A DNA stretch of 27,024 bases from Spirogloea muscicola (taxonomy: Eukaryota; Streptophyta; Zygnematophyceae; Spirogloeales; Spirogloeaceae), in the NCBI GenBank assembly GCA_009602725.1, contig WELB01000260.1, forward strand, positions 141,068 to 168,091, written 5' to 3'. Below, piece after piece: positions 1 through 10,127 of the stretch (positions within the stretch are counted from its first letter, which is position 1; each line of letters starts with the position of its first letter). The notes beneath the pieces were generated by a model. The model searched no databases and had not been told where the DNA came from. It saw only the letters and a program-made list of their open reading frames with translations. The position numbers were made by a program, and so were the translations under genes.

Positions 1-400
1 AGGGTATGGAAGCGAGGACCCAAGCAGCCGAAAGTGTCGATTGCGGCCGGGAGAAGGTGGTCGCTGCGGGGGTAGTCAGAGTAGTGTCGGAGCTTTCTCT
101 GCTCAGCACCTCCCACTGCGTGGCCAGCAATGTGTGTGAAAGCGGAACTCTTGTATGCCTCGGTCACCACCACATCCACCAAGGCTCGTGGGCCTCCGCC
201 AGGTTGTACACCCACAATGTCCAGGGTGCGATGGTGATGGCGACCCTGGGAATCCGTGGTGATGGGCACTACATTGATTACTTCCACAATGGCGCGGTAG
301 CCGGCGTCGCGCATCAAGCCCGCCAGGGCGTCTTGTAGGAGATTGTGGACATACAGAGGGTGCCAGGCGAGGCGAGGTCCCACCAACAGTAAAATGAAGA
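1..400 (-). mobile_element. Non-LTR retrotransposon polyprotein, C-terminal end (partial)
   Basis: On the minus strand one frame stays open from about 400 to the window edge. It reads roughly HNLLQDALAGLMRDAGYR, then RTLDIVGVQPGGG, then ALVDVVVTEAYKS, then EQRKLRHYSDYPRSDHLLP and AIDTFGCLGPRF. The order of a hydrophobic LDIVG strand, a VDVVV strand, an RKxxxYSD helix and a final AIDTFGxxGPRF block is what I know from the C-terminal endonuclease-like tail of LINE-type reverse transcriptase proteins in plants and algae. The same RKxxxYADHPxGDExxxLAIDxxGAFG pattern recurs in this window (9650-9720 +, 16560-16660 -), which supports a shared element family. The frame has no stop in the visible part, so this copy may be better preserved than the others. 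The start is not defined and the end lies outside the window. A bona fide host gene is unlikely but cannot be excluded. Confidence 0.6.
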
Positions 401-480
401 GAAAAGAAGATATGAATGGGGCTAAGGAGAAAGACGAAATTAATTGCACGTAACCGGGGCCTTAACCCCCGGCGCTGCAT

Positions 481-690
481 TTTTAAGCCCTAACCCAGCA
501 CCTCGTATCTTGACCCGAGCCTAGACCTGAAGTGCTAAGCAGATCTTAATCCCTCCAAATCCAAAACCCTAACTCTCACCCCACAAACGCAGTAGCTTGT
601 ATGTTGACCCTGAGCCTGGACCCAGACTACTTTAGCGTATTTCAATCCATCCAAAGCCACCCAGAACCCTAAACCCTACACCAGAAAGGC
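481..690. repeat. Degenerate telomere-like (CCCTAAA-type) sequence
   Basis: This 5' flank of the RCC1-like gene contains repeated CCCTAA, AAACCCTAA and ACCCTAAACCCTA units separated by diverged spacers (for example near 487, 567 and 665). The motifs match the plant-type telomere repeat in CCCTAAA orientation but are interrupted, so this is an interstitial, decayed array and not an active telomere. No coding sequence is recognised here. Similar patches occur inside introns further along the window. Confidence 0.6.
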
Positions 691-696
691 AGCAGC

Positions 697-3600
697 ATGC
701 GCTTGTCGAGCCTCCGCGGCCGCCGTTTCGCCCAGTTCCTGCAAAGCGGCGGCGATGCCAGCGGCGTGGTCGGGGCGGCGTTTGCGGCGTGGGGCAACGG
801 CGACCACGGGCGGCTGGGCCTGGGTGCGCCGCCGCGCTCCGGGGCACTGCCCGTTGCGCTCGGCGGCGCCGCCCTGGCCGGCTGCGGCGGCGCCCGCCAG
901 GTCGCCTGCGGCGGCGCCCACACCCTCTTCCTCACCGGTCTGGGCCCCCGCCCACCTCCCTCCCTCCTCCCCTTGCTTCCAGTCAGCGACCTCTACGTGC
1001 TGACTCGTGGGTACTGAGCTGGCCTGCTTAGCAGCAGGTGATGTCCACCTGTAAACGTGCTTGCCTCGTACTTGGTCACTCAGGCCCTCCATCACTCAAT
1101 ACACACTCCATTCCTTCCCGCAAAGTGCACTCCCATTGTTTGCTCGATATTCGAGCTTAGCATTAAGTATCTGCCAAGTGCTTTCAGAATCTGACGAGAT
1201 GTTTCCAAGTACTTTTGTTGCACCGGCTTTACTGGCAACTCCTGATCTGGGCAGCTGCCGGCTGCGGCGCAGACTCCGGCGCCGTCTTCGCGGCGGGGCT
1301 CAACGACCGCGGCCAGCTCGGGCTAGCCGCCGCCGTCGAGCGTAGCCTGGTGCGAACCCCCGACGCCCTCACGCTCGTGCACCTCCTTCCTCTTCTTCCC
1401 TGCTCTCTCTGGCTCTCTCTCCCTCCAACTCCTAGCGCTGCCTACATTCTCCTCCCTCCCCGCTGTAAGCTCTTGCCTCTGTCCTCTGTCCTTTGTCCTC
1501 TGTCTCTCCTCTGTCCTCTGTCTCCTCCCTCCCTCTGCAGTTCCTGCCTTCCTCCCTCTCTCCCTTTTGCAGCAGGCAACAGGCTCCTTGCTCCTCCCTC
1601 CCACCTCCGTCCGGCCTCCCTAGCTCCAACCACTGCAGCCGCAGCGGCCTGCAGGAGCCCCGGCGTGTCGCCGGCCTGCCCGTGCCTGCCCGCAGCGTCG
1701 CCGCTGGCCACCACTTCAGCTCCTGCATCACAGGTGTGACGCTCAGAGCCAATCCTCCTCCTTTACAGAGATACCTCTTGAAAGCCACCAGTGATTCTTG
1801 CCCTGAATCTTAACTCCTAAAACCCCAAACCCCAAATCCCAAACTCCATACCCCTAACCCTAAACCCTTAAAAGTTTCTAAGCCCTGAACCCTATCGCTA
1901 GACTCTGACGGATGCTCCTCTGCGCCACTGCAGAGGACGGCGACCTCTGGGTGTGGGGCGACAACCGGCAAGGCCAGCTCGGCCTTGGGACCAGTGCGCA
2001 TCAGTCTCAGTCCCTCCTTGCCCGCACGCTTCTGGTGGCCCTCGCCTGACCCAGTACTCATGCGAGCTCACTCCTCATGGTGTGGCAGGCTCCGGCCGCT
2101 TGGCACATGTGCCACAACGCTTGGAGGCGCTGGCGGGCGCGGGCGTTGTCGGCGTGGCCTGCGGCGCCAGCCATGCGCTTGCTGTCCTTGGTCTGGCCAC
2201 CAAACGCACTTATGCTTCCTTCCTCTCCATATTCTCCATTTCTCCTCCATCCTTCCTCCTAACCTACTCCCAGCTCTCCCTCAAACACGTACAGTTTGAG
2301 GCCCATAAATTCTAGGAAGCTTTGAGTCCTTGGACCAATGCATTTACCACGCCTAAGATCTTGAATTCATCATACTTGTTATGTACCCAGTGAGCCTGAG
2401 TTTCACATACATAACTAGCGCTGTGCTATGATCCTAAAGCGATGAGGTGCGGAAACTGTGAGACATTGACACACATGAGCTGATGATGAACCCCAGCCTC
2501 GATGACGGCGGCGGGTGGTTGGTGTGGTTGTGCAGCCAGCGGCGAGGTGTATGCGTGGGGCGCCGGTGCGAGCGGCCAGCTCGGCCTTGGCACACCGCCG
2601 CTCTTCCAGCGCCTGGCTGGCAGTACCAGGTCCACCATTTTGCCAGCCATCTATTCTGTCGTGACGCTGATGATGTGGTTTGCACCACATAAGTGCTTGT
2701 TCAGCTTCGTCTGCCATATGGAGCCTCTGATGCCGCGCCTCTCGCCTGTGGTTGTGGCGCTGCATCTGACAGTGAGCGGCTGCCACGCCTGCTGCGCACC
2801 CTCCAGGGCGTGAAGGTAGCCTCCTTCCCTTCTTTACATATTTTGATGTATGTGTGCACCAGCAGCATGTACCCTCTCCATGGCCCCCCTCTCTCTACCC
2901 CTCTCAAGCCCGCACCTTGTTCCTGCCTCGACAATATCAGCAGGGCCGTCTCCATCTTTGGCATTGCAGTGCAACTCTGGCACTTAGTGCACTTGCACTT
3001 TAGAAAGGGAGAGAGACGCCGACCGGGACCTTGGGTTGCCCGTGCAGGTCACCAGCGTCGCGGCGGGGCACATGCATTCAGCGTGCACTTCTGGTGCGAG
3101 GCCCCAAGTCTTGGTCAGCGCTCGACATATGCTGCCTTGTCACGGCGCAGACCTTTTACCCTCACTAATTTCCTCTCACGTGTTGCCACTATACCTCTGT
3201 CCTCTTTACATCTCCTCTGTCCTCTTCATATCCTCTTTGCCCGCCCTGAGTCTGGCTCTCATGGTTGAGTCGCCGCGGCATTGCAGAGGCCGGGGAGCTC
3301 TTCACATTCGGCGGCAACCGCTTTGGTCAGCTGGTGCGTGGAATGTCCTCCCTTTCCACCCTCTGCTTGGCACATCTCATGAAACACAGGCTGGAGACTG
3401 GTTTTCAGAGAGGGAGTGGTTGCTTATGATAAATTCTACTATTGGGCTAGAGGCCTAAGTCTCCTTAATAGCCAATCTCCAGAATATTTTTGTTACGCCT
3501 AGATTGAGAATCTTCAATGAGGGATCCAGGTTATGCAGATAGACAGAGATAAGCATACATCTGATCTCCAGGTGTATGCTTGCAGGGCATAGGCACCGAG

Positions 3601-5080
3601 CGTGATGTGCCGCAACCTGTGCTCATCGACGGCCTGCGCGGTGTTGAGGGCGTCGCTTGTGGCGGCTACCACACTGCTGCGCTTGCAGGTTTGGCCAGCA
3701 TTGCATCTTTCTCTGCTGTACCGCTTGCAGGATGAATTATATTCGGTAACTACAAGACAATCATACTTAGTATGTCCGACCAGCGAGTCTTCTGCTACCG
3801 CCATGCTGCAGGCAGCGGTGACCTTTTCGTATGGGGTGGTAACGAGGGTGGCTGCCTTGGGCTCGGGTTTGCCTCCTTTGACTGTGCCCTCCTTACGTTC
3901 TTGCTTCTGCCCTTTCCCTCTCTCTGCTCTCCATGTCTTTATCCCACATTTCCCCCTCCCTCTCCGCGACATCCCCTTCCTCTGTACCTTCCAGTCTACC
4001 GACTCTCTTTCAGGCCTCCCTACTTCCTCGTGTGCTCTTCTCCTTGATTTGCCTGTGCTCCCCTCTACTCTTACTCATGCAAAAGATACTGACTGCTCTT
4101 ATCTTTCCACACCTGCAACTTCTGCCAGGAGAAACGTCCTGGCCAACGTGCTTGTGCCCACTCGCATTGAGGCTGATACTGTGAAGCAGCTAACCATGGT
4201 TCAGGTATGGGCATAGCTTGCTCAACATACCCTCACAGCTTGCCTGTAAACCTGCTACCCTGAATGTAAAAGCATTCCAGCAACACCGAGGAGAGATGGG
4301 TTTGGACAATCTCAGAGGGGGACTGACGGCGAACATTACACACTTGTGATACAGGTCGCCTGTGGCTGGAAGCACACTGCTGCAGTCTCAGGTACAATGC
4401 AACCTCCCTCACTCCCTTCACCTCCCTTTCACTTTGTCCTCCAAACAACCTGGCAGAAGGCTGTCATCTTGGTGTATCATCTGGTTTCCACTCTCGTTCA
4501 GCAACTGATGGAGGAGCTGAGTGGTGACTGGGGCATGTTTTGGTGTTGTTGGCACAGCAAACGGCATCCTCTTTACGTGGGGCTGGGGCGGTGCACCAGG
4601 CGCGGCAGTTGGTAGTGGCGACTCTGGCGGTGGCCAGTTGGTCAGCAGTCTCCCCCCTCCCATCCCATTCCTTCATGATTCTACATGACTCATTCCCCAC
4701 TGTCATTCACAATCTTCTTACCTTTCATCTTTACTCGTCCACGTTCCCTCCTCCTTCCTCTCATCTCTCTATGTACAGTCCTGACTCAGTCAGCTGCAAA
4801 TCCTCCCCCTCTGCAGGGATTGGACAACGACTTTGACCAGCCGGTGCCGGCACAAGTGGCGCTTCTGGCCACCAGCAGTATCGGAGGGGCCCAACCGCAG
4901 CGCGTGTTGCCTGTGCTCCAGGTGTCCTGCGGCTTCAACCACACTGCCGCGGTGCTTACTAGAGCCCCCACTGTCGCCACTGCTACCGCTGCCCATATGT
5001 CATCCCTGACGCCATCAACAGTAGCTAATACCACCAACACTTTGCCATGCATGGAACCACTGTTGCCACCCCTGCGATGA
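697..5080 (+). CDS. RCC1-repeat (seven-bladed propeller) protein, 15 exons
   Basis: Joining exons 697-937, 1273-1349, 1655-1733, 1934-1993, 2089-2190, 2536-2629, 2773-2815, 3048-3093, 3287-3333, 3586-3688, 3812-3866, 4129-4204, 4355-4391, 4558-4640 and 4817-5080 gives a continuous 468-residue protein. Every intron is GT-AG and every phase agrees. It contains seven RCC1 repeats with the signature G-D/N-x-x-G-Q-L-G-L-G followed by V-A-C/A-G-x-x-H-T/S. Examples are WGDNRQGQLGLGT in exon 4, VACGASHALAVL in exon 5 and FTFGGNRFGQL in exon 9. Seven repeats are enough to close one beta-propeller, as in RCC1-family guanine exchange factors and UVR8-like proteins. The sequence alone does not say whether it acts on Ran or is another RCC1-domain protein. 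No other domain is seen; the C-terminal 35 residues are Thr/Ala-rich. The ATG at 697 directly precedes blade 1. Introns are strongly C/T-rich. It converges with the WD40 gene 118 bp downstream. Confidence 0.9.
985..1018 (+). mobile_element. Retrotransposon ORF 3' end inside intron 1 of the RCC1-like gene
   Basis: The intron contains a short stretch that reads VSDLYVLTRGY followed by a TGA stop. This matches the YSDLMLLTRGY-stop terminus seen in the larger retrotransposon fragments at 9946-9975 (+) and 16283-16312 (-). The remnant is only about 34 nt, so it is a weak call by itself. It is supported by the exact position of the stop and by many other copies in the window. Confidence 0.45.
1811..1900. 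repeat. Telomere-like degenerate repeat in intron 3 of the RCC1-like gene
   Basis: The stretch is a run of related units such as AAACCCCAAA, CCCTAACCCTAAACCC and CCCTGAACCCTA. It lies fully inside the intron between exons 1655-1733 and 1934-1993. It resembles CCCTAAA telomere repeat that has drifted. No function is implied. Confidence 0.55.
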
Positions 5081-5198
5081 ATGTACAAGAGCGAGGCCTT
5101 GATGGTCGACCTCCTCGATCGTCTACGCTCTCAACTCTGGGCATGTGGCATGCCCAACTCCCCCTCCTCTCTCCCTCCAGCCTTCCTCAGAGAGTGCA

Positions 5199-8100
5199 CT
5201 AGTAGAAAAAATCAGAGGTGTGCATAAGGTAGAAGGAGAGGCCGCGCGACGGGGCGCCGCGATCACCGCCTCGATGGCCGCGATGCGTGCGCCCTTTAGC
5301 GGCGGCCGCTGCTCCGGACGGTGGCTCGTCACCACGAAGGTGCTCCCAGCGTGCCACCTGGCCGTCCCACGAGACGGATGCCAGCATTGGCGCAGTTGGG
5401 TGCCAACTCAGGTCGCGCACAACCTCTCGATGGAAGCCCAGGCGCGCCACCAGGACGCCACTCACCTGCAATCACAAGGTGGAAAGGGGTGGGGAGGTCA
5501 ACGCCAACAAGTAAGCGAAGGACGGGAATGCAGCAATAAAGGAGATGAAACTGGAAACAGGTGGGGAGGCATGCAACATATGCCAGAAGGAGAAGTGACA
5601 GGGAAGGACAAAGATCATTGTGAGGGCAAGGGAATGGAGAGGAGGCAGGAGAGGGGGGTCAACTCACGGAGTGGGGAGAAGCAGGCAGGAAATTTCAGTG
5701 TAAGAGGAGAACATCATAAGGGTTGCAGTCGAGGAGTGGTGGATGAGAGTGCAAGGCAGAGGGTAGGAGGGAAGAGAAAGTGGGGGAGGAAGGAAGGAGA
5801 GGCCAAGGAGGGAGGAGATGGTATGAGGCAGGTGGGAGTAAGGCCTCTCTGACCAAGTCATAGATGTACAGGCGGCCGTCGTGCGAGCCCGTGTAGATGT
5901 ACCTCTGCCCCGTGCTGCAGATAAGAGGTGCCAGTCAGAGAGGATGGAGGTAATGGTCACTCGAGCAAAAAATGAGCGACTGTCGGGTCGCAGCCTTGGA
6001 ATTGTGAAGGGCAACTTAGGAAGCAACACAACGAACAGGAGAACGAGCGACATAATGAAAGACGGAGAAAAGGGGAGAGAGGGAGTGAGATATACGTGAA
6101 GGTGGGGGAGAAGTAGCAACGGATGAGCGTCTGTAGCACGTGATGGCCTGTGTACGTCATGATTGACATATCATGCGGGTGGCGCAGGTCCTTGCCGCGG
6201 CCCGGGTAATCGGCACACCGGTAGTCCCAGTCGTACACTGGCAGCTTCTTGCGGGCCATCCTGAACACCACATCACCAGCTTGTCAACCAGGTCAGCCCT
6301 CCTTTTACTGACTAACTTGCATAGGTGCAGGGCAGGGAGGGGCCCGAGGACGAGGGTCAAGAGATACAGTAGAAAATGCTAATCATCACTGCAAATAGAA
6401 ATATAGATTCTTGGGTTTGGGGGAAAATGATATCCAGGGAGAGGACGACCAGAGGAGAAAGGAAGGGGGAGGGTAAGCAACTTCAAACGAGGATACATCA
6501 GGAGAGGAGACCAAGAGAAAGGAAAAGGGGGGGGAGGGGGGTGGAGAGGGGGGTAGCAACGGTAAGGTGCTGCCCACCTTGCGGCGGCGGTGTGGTTGGC
6601 CATGCGGCGAATGTCCCACAACTTGATGGTCTGATCCTTGCAGTTGGAGATGAAGTGCACGCCGTCGCGCTTGCTGTCAATGTGCGTGACGCCCTCCAGG
6701 TGGCCGACCAGGACGCCCGCGGGCTTGCTGCGAGCACCGAGTGCCCGCCGGTCCCACACCTTGCACAGGCTGTCATCGGAGCCCGAGAAGATGAGGTGGG
6801 AGCTCTCATCCGCAAACGCAACCGCATTCACCTCATCCTGCAAGTGACAGCGATCGCGGTCGCTGGTCAGCCAAGTGCATCAAGCAGACAACGAGGAAAG
6901 ACAGCACATGAGAAAAAGAGAAGCAAGAAGAGGGGGGAAGAGATGGGAAGCAGGAGTAAGTGGATAAGGAAAACAGACTGAGGGGAGGGAGGAGGGAGGG
7001 AGAGGGGAGAAGAGGAAGGGGGAGGCGAGAGGGAGGGGAGGCAGCAGCAGGCGCTCACCTTGTGCGCCTCAAGCTTGAGCGATGGCTTGTTGGCCTCCAC
7101 GTCGTAGAGGTAGAGGCAGTGGTCGGACGCGCCAGCCACAATTTCACGCCCGTCTGACGAGAACTGCAGCGACCAGATGCCGAATGACGCATCCCAGTCC
7201 CTTGCGAAACATAGGCCCTCGTGAATGTCCTGTATAGATGACAAGCAGGACACGGAGGTGGTCAAGGATAGGATGCGAAGGCAGGAGTCAAGCAGGAGGA
7301 GGAGAAAGGGAGGAGGAAGGCAGGATGGCAACATAGAGGGAGGGCCAACCGTAATATTGGCCAAAGACTGAACGCCGCTGCTCTCGCTGCCTACATTGAC
7401 GAGGTGCACGAGCGGCGTGATGGACGCGTAAACCTGCAGGCAGGCAATGGTCATCGGCAGTCACAGCCAGGCCCATCGGCGCCGCAGGACATCGTAGTGG
7501 CAAGTGGAGGCTGCATGGGCAGCAGAGCGCGTACGAGGAAGCGCTGATCGGGTGAGAGGGCAGTGTCGGTAATGGTCCACCGGAGGTTGCGGGCCAGGAT
7601 CTCCTTGTGCAGTGCCCAGCCGCGCTCGGTATCGTAGACGCGAATAGTTTGGTCCTGCACCATGGAGCTCGCTCAGCCTGAGAGGGAGAGGACGGTGGTA
7701 CAGCGGCTGAGTAGAGAGGGAGGCCGGAGCAGGCGAACCTTCTGGAAAGCAGCGACAAAGAGGGAGCCGTCGGCGGAGAATTGGCCGATGTACGCGCGCG
7801 AGCCCAGAGCATCCACGACGGTCGGGCCATCGGCGGGAATGTATCGCTGCCACGAGAGAGGAACAGCGCTGCCATCAGAGCGCAACCAGGGGCCGATGTT
7901 GCTGGGTGCGAGCCCACCAACAAGCAAGGACGAGCGAGAGTGGGAAGAAAAGAGTAAGGAGGTAATGGAGCAGGGAGGAGGGAGGAATAAGGAGGGAGAG
8001 GGAGGAGGGGAGGCGAGAGGGAGGCAGAGCGTAGATTCACAAAGTGGCGCTGCAATACCTGGGAGAGGTGGCAGCACTCGGCGCTGGAGAAGCGGCCGGA

Positions 8101-8223
8101 GCGCGACGCGTTCTGCTCGCGGCCAGCGAGCATGTGGAAGGCGTTGACGTCGCCGCCGCCGCTGGCTGGGCAGCCGTGCCCGGCGCGCCGCGCCAAGGCC
8201 AGCGAGCCGGGGCTGGCGGCGCG
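5199..8223 (-). CDS. LEC14B: LEC14B/DCAF11-like WD40-repeat protein (5' truncated)
   Basis: Minus-strand exons 8223-8059, 7846-7739, 7654-7535, 7433-7350, 7229-7059, 6837-6578, 6260-6096, 5914-5854 and 5465-5199 join with GT-AG introns and consistent phases into 466 residues ending in a stop. Diagnostic blocks are HMLAGREQNASRSGRF, SRAYIGQFSADGSLF, LRWTITDTALSPDQRFL, FSSDGREIVAGASDHCLYLY, FADESSHLIFSGSDDSLCKV, GKDQTIKLWD-type NCKDQTIKLWDIRRM, RYIYTGSHDGRLYIYD and LSWHPTAPMLASVSWDGQV. This order matches plant LEC14B and animal DCAF11. The family is known as substrate receptors of CUL4-DDB1 ubiquitin ligases; the WDRR and WDIR motifs here fit a DDB1-binding WDxR box, so that role is an inference from family. 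Plant homologues carry about 60 further N-terminal residues. Here reverse transcriptase sequence starts immediately upstream of exon 8223, and no ATG precedes the internal Met of HMLAGRE, so the 5' end is missing or displaced. Confidence 0.88.
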
Positions 8224-8239
8224 CTGGCCCACAACTGTG

Positions 8240-8862
8240 CGCTGCTGGCCACTGTTGCGGCTCACCCCGGAGTCCACACCCCCACGTATGCCGGTGACAC
8301 AACGCTGGTGGGGCTGCCAGACGACGTCGTGGCAGCCTTTGGCACCCTCGAGGTGCAGCTAGGCGCGATTGGCTTGGGCATCTGCGCAGCCAAATGCAGT
8401 GCTTGGGCTCCCCAGGGCCTCCCAGCCCACCTGCGGTTGCCCTCGGGCTGCCAGACACCAGCTGGGGGCTTCACCCTCCTCGACGCCCACATAGGCTTCC
8501 CAGCCTTTGTGGTGGAGCAGCTCCAGGCACGACTGCCGGAGCACCTCCGGCAGGCGGACCGCCTTCACAGGCTGCAAGACATGCAGCTGGCGACCAAATA
8601 TGCTGACCAGGTGCATTGCCCAGCGTCCGCACTACGTGGCCTGCGTCCTCCCTCCCTTACCGGCGGTGAAGGCGGCGTATGCGGCTTTTGACTCTGGCAT
8701 TCTGGCGAGCGCTGCCACTCTCCTCCAGCACCCCGGCTTCCTCACCACGCCAGCCGCGCTGCTCCAGGCTAGCCTGCCTGTCAGTCNGCAGGGCTCTAGG
8801 GTTTGGAGGGGTTCGCATGGGCTCGCTTGGGCCGCCCGTGCCGCGGCGGCGAAGACCTTAAT
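8240..8862 (+). pseudogene. Decayed LINE-type reverse transcriptase fragment
   Basis: The plus strand reads VAAHPGVHTPTYAGDTTLVG, then LEVQLGAIGLGICAAKCSAW, with a stop at 8689-8691. A second frame then continues with LASAATLLQHPGFLTTPAAL and LLQASLPVS. The first block is the palm region of non-LTR reverse transcriptases, where YADD is the catalytic motif. Here it is YAGD (8286-8297), so one of the two metal-binding aspartates is lost. The AALLQASLPV block followed by a shifted GFGGV frame resembles the region after the thumb in the same family. The motif change, the stop and the frame switches show an inactive copy. There is one ambiguous base at 8787. Its left edge abuts the first visible exon of the WD40 gene and its right edge runs into telomere-like sequence. 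Confidence 0.7.
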
Positions 8863-8914
8863 CCCGACCTAAACCCTAAACCTGACCTAAACCCTGACCC
8901 TAAATCCGTCAAAC
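8863..8914. repeat. Telomere-like repeat at the left edge of the palindrome
   Basis: The plus strand carries CCGACCTAAACCCTAAACC, then TGACCTAAACCCTGACCCTAA, which are variants of CCCTAAA. It sits just outside the left copy of RPC8 exon 1, in the position of that copy's intron 1. The right copy also starts its intron with this sequence type (11341-11400), but there the two arms are no longer identical. Confidence 0.6.
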
Positions 8915-9025
8915 CTTGTCGATGTAGGCGCGGCGGAGCTCGGCGCGCACGGCAACGAGGTGCGGCAGCTGCAGGTCCCGCGGCGCCACGCGCACGGTGT
9001 CCTCCACCGCCGCCAGCTGGAACAT
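8915..9025 (-). pseudogene. Orphan duplicate of RPC8 exon 1
   Basis: This is a minus-strand copy of the 37-codon first exon of the RNA polymerase III subunit gene at 11221-11331. It begins MFQLAAVEDTVRVAPRDLQ and ends RRAYIDK, followed by a GT. It differs from the functional copy at two positions I could find (8936 against 11310, and 8954 against 11292). Both are third-codon-position changes that leave the protein unchanged. None of the other six exons follows on this side; telomere-like repeat and a reverse transcriptase fragment follow instead. It therefore cannot encode the subunit and is a by-product of the inverted duplication. Confidence 0.85.
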
Positions 9026-9026
9026 C

Positions 9027-9027
9027 G

Positions 9028-9065
<38 letters not shown>

Positions 9066-9066
9066 G
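9027..9066. repeat. GCC/GGC trinucleotide repeat, left arm
   Basis: About twelve GCC units (GGC on the minus strand) lie directly upstream of the orphan RPC8 exon 1. The repeat length is the same in the mirrored right-arm copy, which is unusual for a mutable triplet run and points to a very recent duplication or an artefact. Confidence 0.8.
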
Positions 9067-9539
9067 CGCGAACTGCGCGAACCGCGTCGTGGCACGAGAC
9101 TAGGGGTGCGGCTGCTGATGTTGGAAGAGCGGCTGTCAACGCCGGCCAGGTGCGCACGGAAGGTGTACATATGTAAATTAGCGGAGCCAAATATGTTCAT
9201 GTATAAAAGTATATGTGGGCTGCTCTGGCCAGGGGACCCACTTCCAGGAGCCTAGCATCTCTGATCTGCGGCAGCTTAGCAGGGGTTACTGAGTGATTCG
9301 TAGCTGCTTTGTTTCTTTGTGTGCTCGTTTTACTTAGCGCTTCCCCTGGCCCCCTTTTCGTACTCTGTTCATTCTTTTTTGGGATGGCTTTTCCAGCCTC
9401 TATCCTCAATGGGCGAGCACTTTCTTCGAATTGACTGGTGGCTGTGAGAGGCCAGCCCATAGGGATGGAGATAAAGGTCACTATACCGGTGCCTGAATGT
9501 GAATGGCCATTACCCAGTTTTTCTGCCAACAACTACATT

Positions 9540-10118
9540 TCACCCAGCTTTCTGGTGCAAAGCATGTGCCTAATCACGAAGGGTGGTCACTTAGTAACTC
9601 TACTTAGCAGCCGCAAGTCACCAGATGGAAAGTGCTTTTGTGAGGCAGCCCAGAGGAAGGAGCGGAAGTATGCAGATCACCCCCCAGGCGATGAATACGC
9701 GGCCCTTGCCATCGACGCTTGATCTCTTCCAGCGGCTTGCCCGGCAGGCCATCGAGCGGCGGCTGGGTCCGCCAGGGGGGCTGCCTGGCTTCAACGCAGC
9801 CGGCTCCCTGGCCCAGGTCTTCCGGATGCTCTCCGTGTCCCTTCAACGCTCCCTCGCTCATGCCGTCCACTCGCGCGCGGGCCGTGCTATCGTTGCTGCT
9901 TCCGGGTCTCGTCTGCTTGCATCTTTTCAAGCTTCGAGCTACTCTGACCTGATGTTGCTCACCCGCGGGTATTGAGCTTCCGTTTTTTCGTCGTGTCTAC
10001 TTGTCTAGATGCCTAGCTGTGCATTGCCCTTCTTTCTGGCACCTGTTGTGGCTCTTTGGTTTTTGTGCACTCTTTTTGGGCTGGCTTCTGCAGCTCCACT
10101 TTTCTATGGGCGAGCTCC
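9540..10118 (+). mobile_element. LINE 3' end (ORF C-terminus plus 3' tail), left arm
   Basis: The plus strand encodes AAQRKERKYADHPPGDEYAA and LAIDA before a stop. After a frameshift it continues as FQRLARQAIERRLGPPGG, GFNAAGSLAQVFRM, SLQRSLAHAVHSRAGRA and SYSDLMLLTRGY, with TGA at 9973-9975. This is the C-terminal region of the same retrotransposon protein found at 16283-16660 (-). The roughly 140 nt after the stop match the 3' tail at 17157-17300, up to the block GGGCTGGCTTCTGCAGCTCC and CTATGGGCGAGCTC, which lies at the palindrome centre. The 5' end and all catalytic domains are missing. The frameshift shows it is inactive. Confidence 0.72.
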
Positions 10119-10127
10119 TCCAAGGGA

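Noticed and set aside
632-1095. Several Arg/Pro/Ala-rich frames on both strands around the first RCC1 exon
   Set aside because: They are shadows of GC-rich exon 697-937. Only the plus-strand frame with the RCC1 motif has family support.
5145-5852. Long 235-codon plus-strand frame
   Set aside because: It is the antisense shadow of the last exon and intron of the WD40 gene, rich in Gly/Arg/Glu because of the purine-rich strand. The minus-strand exons explain the sequence.
7288-8277. 329-codon minus-strand frame starting at 8277
   Set aside because: Only its first part (8223-8059) is a real WD40-gene exon. The remainder reads through introns out of frame, and the start is a GTG inside reverse transcriptase sequence.
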